From positions 1 through 64,000 of the forward strand of contig NZ_JANIPJ010000008.1 of assembly GCF_024623455.1 (NCBI RefSeq): 64,000 bases of DNA. The letters are read 5' to 3'. The notes beneath the pieces are model-generated. The model did no database searches. It saw nothing but the letters and a program-made list of their open reading frames with translations, and was not told the origin of the DNA. The DNA comes from Paenibacillus soyae (GTDB lineage Bacteria; Bacillota; Bacilli; Paenibacillales; Paenibacillaceae). The translations under genes were made by a program, and so were the position numbers. This document shows, in pieces, positions 35,740-47,840 of this stretch (its first letter is position 1; each line of letters starts with the position of its first letter).

Positions 35740-37170
35740 ATGTACAAACATTATATAGACGGCAGCTTGGTTCAAGGTCTCGGGCTGACATTAGCTGTAC
35801 ACAATCCGGCAACTGAGCAAGAAGCGGGCACGCTGCTGAAAGCGACGGAGGAGCAGGCGCAAACGGCGCTGGAAGCGGCGCAGAAGGCTTTCCCTATATG
35901 GTCCGGCTATTCGCTGAAGCAGCGTGGAGAATGGATGGAGCGTTTGGCCCAAGCGATTGAAGCGCGGCGTGAGCAGATTCTGGAGGTGCTCATGAGCGAG
36001 ACAGGCAAGCCGCTTCCTCAAGCTGTTGAGGATATGGAAATGCTGCCCAGATGCTTGAGATATTATTATGAGGAAGCCAAGCGGCTGCATGGCCGTATAA
36101 TCGAGGATGAGGACCAAGGCATCATGAGCCTGATGAAGAGGCAGCCTGTTGGCGTTGTGGTCGGCTATCTGGCCTGGAATTTCCCGCTGCTGAATCTGGG
36201 CTATAAGCTTGGACCGGTGCTTGCCTCGGGCTGTACCTGCGTTATCAAGCCGTCGCCATTGACGCCGCTGACCACGCTGCTGATCGGCGAGATCGCGGAG
36301 GAAATCGGATTCCCGGCGGGCGTCATTAACCTGATTACAGGCGATACGATCGAGCTGGCGTCGGTTATGAACACGAGCACCATTCCGCGTATGCTGACCT
36401 TGATCGGATCCACTTCCGCAGGCAAGGCGATAGTAGGCCAATCTGCGACCTCAATCAAACGCTTCTCCCTGGAGCTTGGCGGCAATGCCCCTGCCATTGT
36501 GCTGCCTGACGCCGATGTGGAGGCGGCTTGCGAGCAGTTGGTGAATCTGAAGTTCGGCAATGCCGGCCAGATCTGTGTATCGCCGAACCGCGTGTTCGTA
36601 CACGAATCGTTATATGAGACCTTTGTAGCCAAGGCTGTCGAGAAGGCGAACCGGGTTACACTGGGCTGGGGCCGCGAGCCCCAGGCGGTGATGGGCCCCA
36701 TGATCTCGGCGGGGCATCGCTCCAGAGTGCAGGAGCTCATCGCGAGCGCAGTTGCAGAAGGCGCGTCAGTTGCGGCAGGCGGAGGCATTCCGAACGGCAT
36801 CGACAAGGGCTACTACCTGGAGCCGACCATCATAACGAATGTGACGCCGTCCATGCGGATTTGCAAGGAAGAAATATTTGGACCAGTTATGCCTATTATG
36901 CCCTATTCGGACCGGGAGCAGGTTATTCAAGAGGCGAACAATACTGAATTTGGTCTTGCCTCTTATGTGTTCGGCACCGATATTAACGATATACTTCATA
37001 TTGCCGAATCGCTTGAGGTGGGCACGGTATGTGTCAATGGCCCCCATTATTCCGTGGAGCTTCCGCATGGCGGCGTGAAGGAAAGCGGCATTGGCAAGGA
37101 CTGCTCCGTCTACAGTCTGGAAGAATATTATACGGTGAAGCGGATCACGATACGGAAGGGGAAGTCGTAA
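35740..37170 (+). CDS. NAD(P)-dependent aldehyde dehydrogenase (3,6-anhydro-D-galactose dehydrogenase candidate)
   Basis: A 476-residue member of the aldehyde dehydrogenase superfamily. The general base Glu245 (LELGGNAP) and nucleophile Cys279 (GNAGQICVSPNR) are 34 residues apart as usual; the AWNFPLL cofactor segment and the KEEIFGPV motif are present. It resembles succinate-semialdehyde/lactaldehyde-type enzymes. In this setting it may oxidise 3,6-anhydro-D-galactose to the aldonate (DauA-like), the step just before the enolase-superfamily enzyme at 27.5 kb; oxidation of lactaldehyde or another aldehyde cannot be excluded. The next gene starts one base after its stop, so they are coupled. 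Confidence 0.85.
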   Translation: MYKHYIDGSLVQGLGLTLAVHNPATEQEAGTLLKATEEQAQTALEAAQKAFPIWSGYSLKQRGEWMERLAQAIEARREQILEVLMSETGKPLPQAVEDMEMLPRCLRYYYEEAKRLHGRIIEDEDQGIMSLMKRQPVGVVVGYLAWNFPLLNLGYKLGPVLASGCTCVIKPSPLTPLTTLLIGEIAEEIGFPAGVINLITGDTIELASVMNTSTIPRMLTLIGSTSAGKAIVGQSATSIKRFSLELGGNAPAIVLPDADVEAACEQLVNLKFGNAGQICVSPNRVFVHESLYETFVAKAVEKANRVTLGWGREPQAVMGPMISAGHRSRVQELIASAVAEGASVAAGGGIPNGIDKGYYLEPTIITNVTPSMRICKEEIFGPVMPIMPYSDREQVIQEANNTEFGLASYVFGTDINDILHIAESLEVGTVCVNGPHYSVELPHGGVKESGIGKDCSVYSLEEYYTVKRITIRKGKS

Positions 37171-37171
37171 G

Positions 37172-38572
37172 ATGGCCCATAAGAGCAAGCCGAACATTTT
37201 GTTTCTGATGACGGATCAGCAGAGAAACGATACGTTCTCCTGCATCAATCCGGAGGTGCTGACGCCATACCTGGATGAGCTGATTGGAGACAGCGTCTTC
37301 TTCAGCAATGCCCGCTGCGCCAATCCATCCTGCGTGCCGTCCCGGGCTGCGATTATGACGGGCAAATTCCCGTCGGAGTGCGAATGCCCGACCTTTATTA
37401 CGCAGCTTCCCGCTCATGAGACTACCTTTATGACTCGTCTGCAGGAAGCGGGCTACCATACGGCTGTTATTGGCAAGCAGCACTTTGCCGGCTCCTCCAT
37501 CAAGCGGGGCTATGACGAAGAGATGATTATTGATGGCCATAGCGCCTTCTACCCGGACGATACGATTCAGCCCTACCTGGATTATCTGGCAGAGCATGGC
37601 GTCGATAGAAAAGCGGTTATGAGCAAGACGCTAATCAGCGGCGGCACATGGAATGTAGAGTCCCAATATCATCTGGATGATTATTTGGGCGAGCTTGGCA
37701 AAGCATGGATGGATAAGAAGGGACGTGCCGCCCAAGCGGACGATAAGCCGTGGTTCCTCACCCTGTCATTCTCCGGACCGCATCATCCCTATGACTGCGA
37801 AGGAACGGAATATGCGGAGCTGTATGATCACGAGAAGCTGTCCGCTCCGGAGTCCACTTACGCCGATCTGGACGAGAAGCCTCCACATTTCAAGAAGATG
37901 GGCTCCTACGCCGATATTTATCTCAAGCATTTCTCGGAAGAAACGTTCAAGAAGACGAAACGCTCTTATTATGCCAATGTCAGCCTCATTGATCGGAAGA
38001 TCGGCGAGCTGATCCGAATCATGAAGGAGCACAATCTGTATGATAACACGCTAATCATCTACACCTCCGATCATGGCGACTTTATGGGCGACTTCGGCAT
38101 GGTGGAGAAGATGCAATGTCTATCGGACAGCCTGATGCGCGTGCCTCTCTTTGTTAAGCCGCCCATTCAAGGCTTCCAAGGCTTCGAGGTGAAGGATGAC
38201 GTGCTTAATATCGACATAGCGGCAACCTGTCTGGAGGCGGCCGGAGGGGAGGTCCCGAGCTCCCTGTCAAGTTATTCCTACACGGGATATTGGGATGAGA
38301 CAAGAGAGAAGAAGGTCCGCGAAGCCGTCTATATGGAGGCTGGCACGATCAAAGGCTGTATTCATCAGGGAATGAAGACGGTACATTACATGGACCGAAG
38401 CTACGGAGAGCTGTACGATCTGAACAATGACCCGCTGGAGCGGCGCAACCTGTGGAATGATCCCCGTTATACGGAGCAGAAGCTGGAAGGCTATCGTTTC
38501 ATCGTCGATCATATGTACAGGGCGATTCCGAAGTCCGATGTGCCATGGAATGTGGGAACGCCGGACATTTAA
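37172..38572 (+). CDS. S1-family sulfatase, cytoplasmic (CVPSR type)
   Basis: A 466-residue sulfatase with Cys54 in CVPSR followed by AAIMTGK. Metal ligands are in MTDQQRND and TSDHGDFMGDFG; substrate-side residues include GKQHF and SGPHHPY. LYDLNNDPLERRNLW is the usual C-terminal segment. There is no signal peptide. It is translationally coupled to the aldehyde dehydrogenase gene, which links sulfate removal and oxidation of the freed sugar. It is clearly different in sequence from the minus-strand sulfatase, so a different sulfate position is likely. Confidence 0.9.
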   Translation: MAHKSKPNILFLMTDQQRNDTFSCINPEVLTPYLDELIGDSVFFSNARCANPSCVPSRAAIMTGKFPSECECPTFITQLPAHETTFMTRLQEAGYHTAVIGKQHFAGSSIKRGYDEEMIIDGHSAFYPDDTIQPYLDYLAEHGVDRKAVMSKTLISGGTWNVESQYHLDDYLGELGKAWMDKKGRAAQADDKPWFLTLSFSGPHHPYDCEGTEYAELYDHEKLSAPESTYADLDEKPPHFKKMGSYADIYLKHFSEETFKKTKRSYYANVSLIDRKIGELIRIMKEHNLYDNTLIIYTSDHGDFMGDFGMVEKMQCLSDSLMRVPLFVKPPIQGFQGFEVKDDVLNIDIAATCLEAAGGEVPSSLSSYSYTGYWDETREKKVREAVYMEAGTIKGCIHQGMKTVHYMDRSYGELYDLNNDPLERRNLWNDPRYTEQKLEGYRFIVDHMYRAIPKSDVPWNVGTPDI

Positions 38573-38602
38573 AACCATAAACTTCATGAGCGTATTTACC
38601 GT

Positions 38603-38641
38603 ATCCAGTGTGAGGATTCCCCGCACTGGATATGCTTATTT
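38603..38641 (+). terminator. Probable terminator after the sulfatase gene
   Basis: ATCCAGTG pairs with CACTGGAT around a GC-containing loop; the tail (ATGCTTATTTCT) is only moderately T-rich. Confidence 0.5.
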
Positions 38642-38733
38642 CTGAGGCCTGCTGTACGGAAGCGATTTGTTTGTGTTAAGTTAATAGGATCGCGCTTTTT
38701 TCCATGATTCCATTCTCGAAGTAAAGGAGCAGC

Positions 38734-40995
38734 ATGAGCATGAGAATGAAGCTGGGCAAGATGTCTTTGTTCTACAAATACCTGATTTCCTATGCGCTCT
38801 TGCTTATACTTCCGGTGCTTGTTACCGGCTTTTTTGTTTATCAATATTTTGTAGGGATGCTTCAGACGCAAGTGCTTCAGTCCAATCACGGGATGCTGGA
38901 GCAGGTTAGAGATACGATGGACACCCAGCTGTCCGAGATGAGGAATATCGCGATTCAGCTGTCGGCCAAACGGGAATTCGATCCGGAGCAGCTTGGCGAA
39001 GCTTATGCCGTCTACGAGGCGAAGGAGAAGATCAGTCTCTACGCGGAAGCCAATACGTTTTTCTCGGAGGTTGTATACAAAGCCCATGGGGTGCCGCTGC
39101 TGATCTCGTCGAAGAGCACGTATCTGCCCTCCGTGTTCCATCAGATGTATCTCAAGGAACAGATGGATTATGAGCAATTTGAAAAGCTGCTGGCGTTAGA
39201 CGAGGTTCATGTCCAGGCGGCCGCCTCCCTGAAGAGTGAGCAGGACAGCTCCTGGGATCCTTATATCTCCTATTCCGTTCCCGTGCCGGAAATTGGCTCC
39301 TCCATTGATACGAAGGGGATGCTGATCTATCTTATCAAGGAAAATGAAATGAAACGCATGCTTCAGTCCTTTCTTCCTTATGAGCAAAGCAATGTCTATA
39401 TCGTGGATCAGCAGGGAGAGCTGATTACGTCGTTGTCCGATCAGCTGAAGCTTCCGAAGGAGCTGCTGTATTCAGAATCAGAGCTTAGCGGAATCAGGCA
39501 GCTGGGCGGCGAGCCTTATTATGTGTCCAGAATCACCTCCGCATCCAGCGACTGGACGTATATTACCGTGGTGTCGGAGACCCAGCTGATGAAGCCGGTT
39601 GATGAGCTGAAATATAAAGCAACCATTGTGCTGGCTCTCATTCTTATTATTGGCTCCAGCATCATCTACATCAATATGCATGTGCATTATAATCCGCTGC
39701 GGAGGCTTATTCGCATTGTGGATGAGAAGCTGCAGCAGTCAGACGGCGGCTCACGGCAAGGACTGGACAAGCTGCGATCGGCATTCGATTATATGAGCAC
39801 TCGGAGCATGACGCTGGAGAACCAGGTCGAGCTCAGCCGACCGGCGCGCAGACAGCAATTGCTTACCCAGCTGCTGCAAGGCGGGACGGGTGATGAGGAG
39901 GCGTTCCGCCAAGCCTGCGAGGAGCTGGGCATCAGGCTTCGCGGTTCATACAGGGTCGTATGTATGCAAGCGCATCCAAATGAAAGGCTCGATTCCGCTG
40001 ACTCCGCGCCGGCGACTTCATGTCCATGGAGGCTGATGGTTCCCGATGAGATTGACATGTATCAGGTGGAGACGATACAGCCGCATCGCTGGATTTGGAT
40101 ACAGGAGTGGCAGGAAGGGGAAGCTTGGTCCACATGGCATAAGGAGCTGGACGCGGCAACTGGCATACCATGGACGATCGGCGTGGGCGACAAATGCAAT
40201 GAGCTCAGCGAGCTGCCCAAGTCCTATATCGGCGCGTTAACAGCGCTCCAATTCCATCTTATAGCGGGAAGCGATCGCGTCATTCTGCCGGATCAGCTCT
40301 CTTCCGGTGACGACAAGTTTTTGGCTTATCCAGCGCGCGAGCTGGACATGCTCAGCTTCCATTTGAAGGAAGGCGATCTGGCGCAAACGAGACGGTATAT
40401 GGAGAATACGCTGGAGCAGATCCGGGCGAGGAGCCAGTCGCTGCTGACGGCCAAATACATCTATTTCGACATTGTCCATACGATTCTCAAAGCTGTGTCC
40501 AATGAAGCGCTTCATCGCGGCATTGCGATCTCTTATCCCGATATTATTGAGCTGACGCAGTGCACCTCCTATTCCCAGATGGATGCCATCGTGTGGAAGA
40601 CGCTGGACGAAATTGCGCCGCTGCTGGAGAAGCAAGAGCAGCCAGGGGAGGATATGCTGCTTCAGCAAATTATCGAGCTGCTGCACGCCAAATATGCGGA
40701 TTCGCAATTCAGCATTCAAGGCATGGCGGGCCACTTCTCGCAATCGGCCTCCTATCTCTCCCGATATTTTAAGGAGCAGACGGGTCGAACGGTGTCGGAT
40801 TATTTGAATGGCATTCGTATTGATGAAGCAAAGCGCCTGCTCATCGAGACGGATCTAACGGTTACGGACATTGTTCAGCGAATTGGCTACAGCGATCCGT
40901 CGAGCTTTATTCGGAAGTTCAAATCCGAGCTTCAGCTCACTCCCGGCGAGTATAGAAAACGTATGCAGAAACCGCACGAAAGACCGCCTCAATAG
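38734..40995 (+). CDS. Membrane-anchored AraC-family regulator
   Basis: A 753-residue regulator. Transmembrane helices at ~15-38 and ~290-310 enclose an extracellular sensor domain; the C-terminal ~100 residues carry the two helix-turn-helix motifs (FSIQGMAGHFSQSASYLSRYFKEQ, VTDIVQRIGYSDPSSFIRKFKSE). It is the same architecture as the protein at 9.4 kb but not a close copy. It lies directly before the second ABC importer and the GH2/SLH enzyme genes, which it probably controls. Confidence 0.88.
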   Translation: MSMRMKLGKMSLFYKYLISYALLLILPVLVTGFFVYQYFVGMLQTQVLQSNHGMLEQVRDTMDTQLSEMRNIAIQLSAKREFDPEQLGEAYAVYEAKEKISLYAEANTFFSEVVYKAHGVPLLISSKSTYLPSVFHQMYLKEQMDYEQFEKLLALDEVHVQAAASLKSEQDSSWDPYISYSVPVPEIGSSIDTKGMLIYLIKENEMKRMLQSFLPYEQSNVYIVDQQGELITSLSDQLKLPKELLYSESELSGIRQLGGEPYYVSRITSASSDWTYITVVSETQLMKPVDELKYKATIVLALILIIGSSIIYINMHVHYNPLRRLIRIVDEKLQQSDGGSRQGLDKLRSAFDYMSTRSMTLENQVELSRPARRQQLLTQLLQGGTGDEEAFRQACEELGIRLRGSYRVVCMQAHPNERLDSADSAPATSCPWRLMVPDEIDMYQVETIQPHRWIWIQEWQEGEAWSTWHKELDAATGIPWTIGVGDKCNELSELPKSYIGALTALQFHLIAGSDRVILPDQLSSGDDKFLAYPARELDMLSFHLKEGDLAQTRRYMENTLEQIRARSQSLLTAKYIYFDIVHTILKAVSNEALHRGIAISYPDIIELTQCTSYSQMDAIVWKTLDEIAPLLEKQEQPGEDMLLQQIIELLHAKYADSQFSIQGMAGHFSQSASYLSRYFKEQTGRTVSDYLNGIRIDEAKRLLIETDLTVTDIVQRIGYSDPSSFIRKFKSELQLTPGEYRKRMQKPHERPPQ

Positions 40996-41004
40996 GTGAA
41001 AAAT

Positions 41005-41050
41005 GCTCAAAACCCTTGATGTATCAACGGTTTTGGGCGTTTTTTATTTT
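41005..41050 (+). terminator. Rho-independent terminator after the AraC gene
   Basis: GCTCAAAACC pairs with GGTTTTGGGC (one G-T), and the tail is GTTTTTTATTTTT. Confidence 0.85.
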
Positions 41051-41120
41051 TCGCATATAGGTGAAAATCTCGCTGATTGTACTCTTCCGCCCTGCTTGAT
41101 ACGATGAATGGGCACCTTGG

Positions 41121-41134
41121 TGAAAGCGCTTTAC
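41121..41134 (+). promoter_or_regulatory. cre-like box upstream of the second importer
   Basis: TGAAAGCGCTTTAC has the palindromic core AAAGCGCTTT of cre/LacI-family operators with mismatches at the last two positions. It lies ~35 bases before the permease start. A LacI-type local regulator could bind it as well as CcpA. Confidence 0.45.
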
Positions 41135-41168
41135 AACATCGGCATTTTTCGAAATTGGAGGGAATCAT

Positions 41169-42062
41169 GTGTTGAACCGCTGGAAACGACATTACGAGTT
41201 ATACTTGTTATTGCTTCCAACACTGCTTTATTTCGCCGTATTCGAATACGGGCCAATCTACGGCTTGCAAATCGCCTTCAAGAACTTTGCTCCCTTCAAA
41301 GGAATTAGTGGAAGCCCATGGGTCGGATTCGACAACTTCCTTCGTTTCTTTGACAGCTATAAGTTCTGGGACGTGCTTGTGAATACGCTGACGATCAGCG
41401 TGTACGAGCTGCTGCTGTTCCCGATACCAGTCATACTGGCACTGCTTATTAATCAGCTGACAAGCAAGCGCTTCAAAAAGCTGGTTCAGACGGTAACGTA
41501 TGCGCCTCATTTCATCTCAACCGTCGTTATCGTAGGTATGCTGAACCTGTTCCTGTCTCCGAGAAACGGAATCATTAACCAGCTTTTGGAGACGCTAGGG
41601 CTGGAGACGATCTTCTTCATGGCCAAGCCGGACTGGTTCGCTTCGATCTTTGTATGGTCGGGTGTGTGGCAGAATGCGGGCTGGGGAACGATTATTTATT
41701 TGGCCGCGCTTACCTCCATCAATCCGGAGCTGCATGAATCCGCGGTTGTGGATGGAGCCAGCAAAATCAAGCGAATCCTATACATTGATCTGCCAAGCAT
41801 TATGCCTACGGTCATCGTGCTGCTCATTCTCAGTGTCGGCAACTTTATGTCCGTTGGCTTCGAGAAGGTGTATCTCATGCAGAATCCGCTTAACGTATCC
41901 TCGGCAGAGGTCATTCAGACATATGTGTACAAGACCGGCTTAATAGGCGCGCAATACAGCTATTCCGCTGCAATCGGCATGTTTAACTCCATCGTTAACT
42001 GTCTATTGCTCCTGATGGTTAATTTCCTGGCGAAGCGCTTTGGCCAGAACAGCTTGTGGTAG
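41169..42062 (+). CDS. Sugar ABC transporter permease (LplB type)
   Basis: A 297-residue CUT1 permease, GTG start behind GGAGGGA. About six membrane helices start at residue ~9 (LYLLLLPTLLYFAVF). The ATPase-coupling loop HESAVVDGASKIKRILYIDLPSI is intact and the C-terminus KRFGQNSLW fits the LplB family. It is the same type as the permease at 16 kb. The gene order differs here: permeases come before the binding protein. Confidence 0.92.
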   Translation: MLNRWKRHYELYLLLLPTLLYFAVFEYGPIYGLQIAFKNFAPFKGISGSPWVGFDNFLRFFDSYKFWDVLVNTLTISVYELLLFPIPVILALLINQLTSKRFKKLVQTVTYAPHFISTVVIVGMLNLFLSPRNGIINQLLETLGLETIFFMAKPDWFASIFVWSGVWQNAGWGTIIYLAALTSINPELHESAVVDGASKIKRILYIDLPSIMPTVIVLLILSVGNFMSVGFEKVYLMQNPLNVSSAEVIQTYVYKTGLIGAQYSYSAAIGMFNSIVNCLLLLMVNFLAKRFGQNSLW

Positions 42063-42077
42063 AGAGGAGTCAACACG

Positions 42078-42968
42078 ATGGAAACTTGGAGTCGCAGCAG
42101 AGGAGATAAGCTATTCGATTGGACGAACATTATGTTCTTCCTTCTTATTCTCGGGATCGTCATTTATCCGCTGTATTTCATTATTATCGCTTCGTTCAGC
42201 GATCCGGATCTGGTGAATGCAGGCAAGGTGCTGCTTATTCCCCAGGATATTTCGTGGATCGGCTATGAAAGAATTTTTGGAGACGCAGAAATTTGGAATG
42301 GCTATAAGAATTCCATTATGTATACGGTGCTCGGCACCATCTTTCGAGTGTCCCTAATTATTACAGGGGGATATGCCTTGTCCAGAAAGGATCTTCCTAT
42401 GGCAGGCACGCTGATGCTGTTGATTCTGTTCACGATGTTTTTCCATGGCGGTCTCATTCCAACCTACCTCCTGGTGAAGGAGCTTGGAATGGTGGATACC
42501 ATGTGGGCCATGATTGTACCCGGTGCGGTCAGCGTCTATCAGCTCATTATCGTAAGAAGCTTCTTCCAGTCCAACATTCCCCAGGAAATGCTGGAGGCGG
42601 CTATGATGGACGGCTGCGGCAACTTCAAGTTTTTCCTGCGTATGGTGCTGCCGCTGTCTCTGCCGATTATCGCGGTTATGGTGCTGTTTAATGCGGTAGC
42701 GATGTGGAACTCATACTTCCAGGCGCTCATCTATCTGAATGACGCAAGCCTTCATCCGCTCCAAATCGTGCTTCGCAAAATATTGATTATTAGCGAGGCG
42801 CAGCTGGATCTCATCGATGCTTCAGGGGATGCAGCCGAGGAGCAGAAGGTATCCGAACTTATCAAATATGGTATGGTGGTTGTCTCCAGTCTTCCCGTTC
42901 TTGTGCTGTATCCATTCCTGCAGCGCTATTTCGTCAAAGGTGTCATGATCGGCTCGGTGAAAGGCTAA
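42078..42968 (+). CDS. Sugar ABC transporter permease (YtcP type)
   Basis: A 296-residue CUT1 permease partner with six predicted membrane helices, coupling loop LEAAMMDGCGNFKFFLRMVLPLS and the C-terminal YPFLQRYFVKGVMIGSVKG. It starts 15 bases after the first permease stop, behind AGAGGAG. Confidence 0.92.
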   Translation: METWSRSRGDKLFDWTNIMFFLLILGIVIYPLYFIIIASFSDPDLVNAGKVLLIPQDISWIGYERIFGDAEIWNGYKNSIMYTVLGTIFRVSLIITGGYALSRKDLPMAGTLMLLILFTMFFHGGLIPTYLLVKELGMVDTMWAMIVPGAVSVYQLIIVRSFFQSNIPQEMLEAAMMDGCGNFKFFLRMVLPLSLPIIAVMVLFNAVAMWNSYFQALIYLNDASLHPLQIVLRKILIISEAQLDLIDASGDAAEEQKVSELIKYGMVVVSSLPVLVLYPFLQRYFVKGVMIGSVKG

Positions 42969-43017
42969 CTGAGCTTCATGAATAGATGCTTTACTACAAT
43001 TTAGGAGGTCAAAAAAA

Positions 43018-44655
43018 ATGAGAAAAAAATGGTTCGTAACAGGTACGGCAATGCTCGTCACGATGACTATGCTTGCTGCAGGCTGCTCCAATGGCGGCAA
43101 CAACGTAAATAATGGCGGCAATGAAGGGGCAAAGCCTCAGGAGAGCACTGCGCCAGTAGAGGAGAGCATCAAGTTCCCTCTTGAGAAGCCGATTGAGCTG
43201 AGCATCTTCGCAGCAACCGATCCGCAGGTGAAGAAGGATTACAACGAAATGCAGATGTTCAAGCAGCTTCAGGAGCAGACGAATGTTAACGTGAAGTGGA
43301 CTATGGTGAGCACAGAGCAGCTTGTGGAGAAAAAGAATATTACGATTGCGAGCGGCCAGCTTCCGGACGCGTTCTTCGGCAGAGGTGTGCTGAGGGATGA
43401 AGAGGTAATCAAGCTGAGCAGCCAAGGCGCGTTAATTCCGCTGGAGGAGCTGATCGAGGAGCATGCTCCAAATCTGAAGAAGGTATTCGAGCAGCGTCCG
43501 GAATTCAAGAAGCAGATTACTGCGCCGGACGGTCACATCTACTCCTTGCCTACAACGGTAGAGCGTGATTTCAATGGTATTCCTTCCGCCTTGTTCATGA
43601 ACAAGAAATGGTTGGATGATCTGGGATTGGCTATCCCAACAACAGTTGACGAGTTCTACAATGCGCTGAAAGCGTTTAAGGAAAACGATCCGAATGGCAA
43701 CAAGAAGGCCGATGAAATTCCATTCTCCTTCGTATTCGGCAATAACTCGCAGAATGGTCCTAACGCATTGGCAGGCGCCTTCGGCATCCCGAATGACGAC
43801 AACCGCGATCATCTGTACATCGACAACGGTACGGTGAAATATGCACCAGAGCAGCCGGAATACGAGAACTACGTGCAATTCATGAGCAAGCTGTACAAGG
43901 AAGGCTTGATGGATCAAGAGGTGTTCACGCACAACCTGAACGCTTACCAGACGAAGATTCGCAGTGAAGTGCCGCAGGTTGGCGCATTCTTCACCTATTC
44001 CCTTGGCTCCGTATTTGGTAATGTTCAAAATGATTATGTAGCGGTACCGCCTCTCAAAGGCGCTAATGGCGAGCAAGGGTGGCTGCGTATGCCTGTAGGC
44101 TTCAGCATCGGCTCCTTCGCGATTACAAACAGCAACAAAAACCCTGAAATTACAATGAAATGGATTGACAGCATCTATGAAGAGAAGCAAAGCTTCCAGT
44201 TCGAATCCGGTCCGTTCGGTCTGACCTCCAAGGAAAATGCTGACGGCACAATCGAGAAGCTGACACCTCCAGAGGGCGTGGCATTCGGAGCGTTCAAGCA
44301 TTCCGAAGCACCTGGCAACGGCGCTGTGACGATTGTTCTTCAAGATATGGTAGATCGTTATATCGATGCTCAAGCGGATGAGAAGCGCACTTATTACAAT
44401 ATGTACGATCCTTTCGCTCCAAAAGAAATTTTGCCATCCATGCTGATGACAACGGAGGACATCGAGACGCTGGCTCCGATCCAGCTTGACCTGGGTGGAC
44501 CAAACGGCTTCTATTCTTCAAACTTTGCACAATTTGTAATGAACGGCTTCACGCATGCGGATTGGGAAAACTACGTGGCGCAGCTGAAGAAGATGAACAT
44601 TGATACGTATGTGTCCATTTACCAAAAGTATTACGACGCTTACAAAGCGAAGTAA
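43018..44655 (+). CDS. Sugar ABC transporter substrate-binding lipoprotein
   Basis: A 545-residue CUT1-type binding protein behind TTAGGAGG. The lipobox is LAAGC after a MRKKW...TMTM signal, then a Gly/Asn linker. Shared family segments (APDGHIYSLPT, ENDPNGNKKADEIPFSF) relate it to the binding proteins at 1.9-5.4 kb. It completes the second importer, which is placed among carrageenan-type genes; sulfated galacto-oligosaccharides are the inferred cargo. Confidence 0.92.
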   Translation: MRKKWFVTGTAMLVTMTMLAAGCSNGGNNVNNGGNEGAKPQESTAPVEESIKFPLEKPIELSIFAATDPQVKKDYNEMQMFKQLQEQTNVNVKWTMVSTEQLVEKKNITIASGQLPDAFFGRGVLRDEEVIKLSSQGALIPLEELIEEHAPNLKKVFEQRPEFKKQITAPDGHIYSLPTTVERDFNGIPSALFMNKKWLDDLGLAIPTTVDEFYNALKAFKENDPNGNKKADEIPFSFVFGNNSQNGPNALAGAFGIPNDDNRDHLYIDNGTVKYAPEQPEYENYVQFMSKLYKEGLMDQEVFTHNLNAYQTKIRSEVPQVGAFFTYSLGSVFGNVQNDYVAVPPLKGANGEQGWLRMPVGFSIGSFAITNSNKNPEITMKWIDSIYEEKQSFQFESGPFGLTSKENADGTIEKLTPPEGVAFGAFKHSEAPGNGAVTIVLQDMVDRYIDAQADEKRTYYNMYDPFAPKEILPSMLMTTEDIETLAPIQLDLGGPNGFYSSNFAQFVMNGFTHADWENYVAQLKKMNIDTYVSIYQKYYDAYKAK

Positions 44656-47766
<3,111 letters not shown>

Positions 47767-47840
47767 GAGATAGAAGCGATGGCAGCCTGAGATCGCGCAA
47801 GCGTCGATATCGGCTGCCCATCGATTCAAGGAGGTCTATA

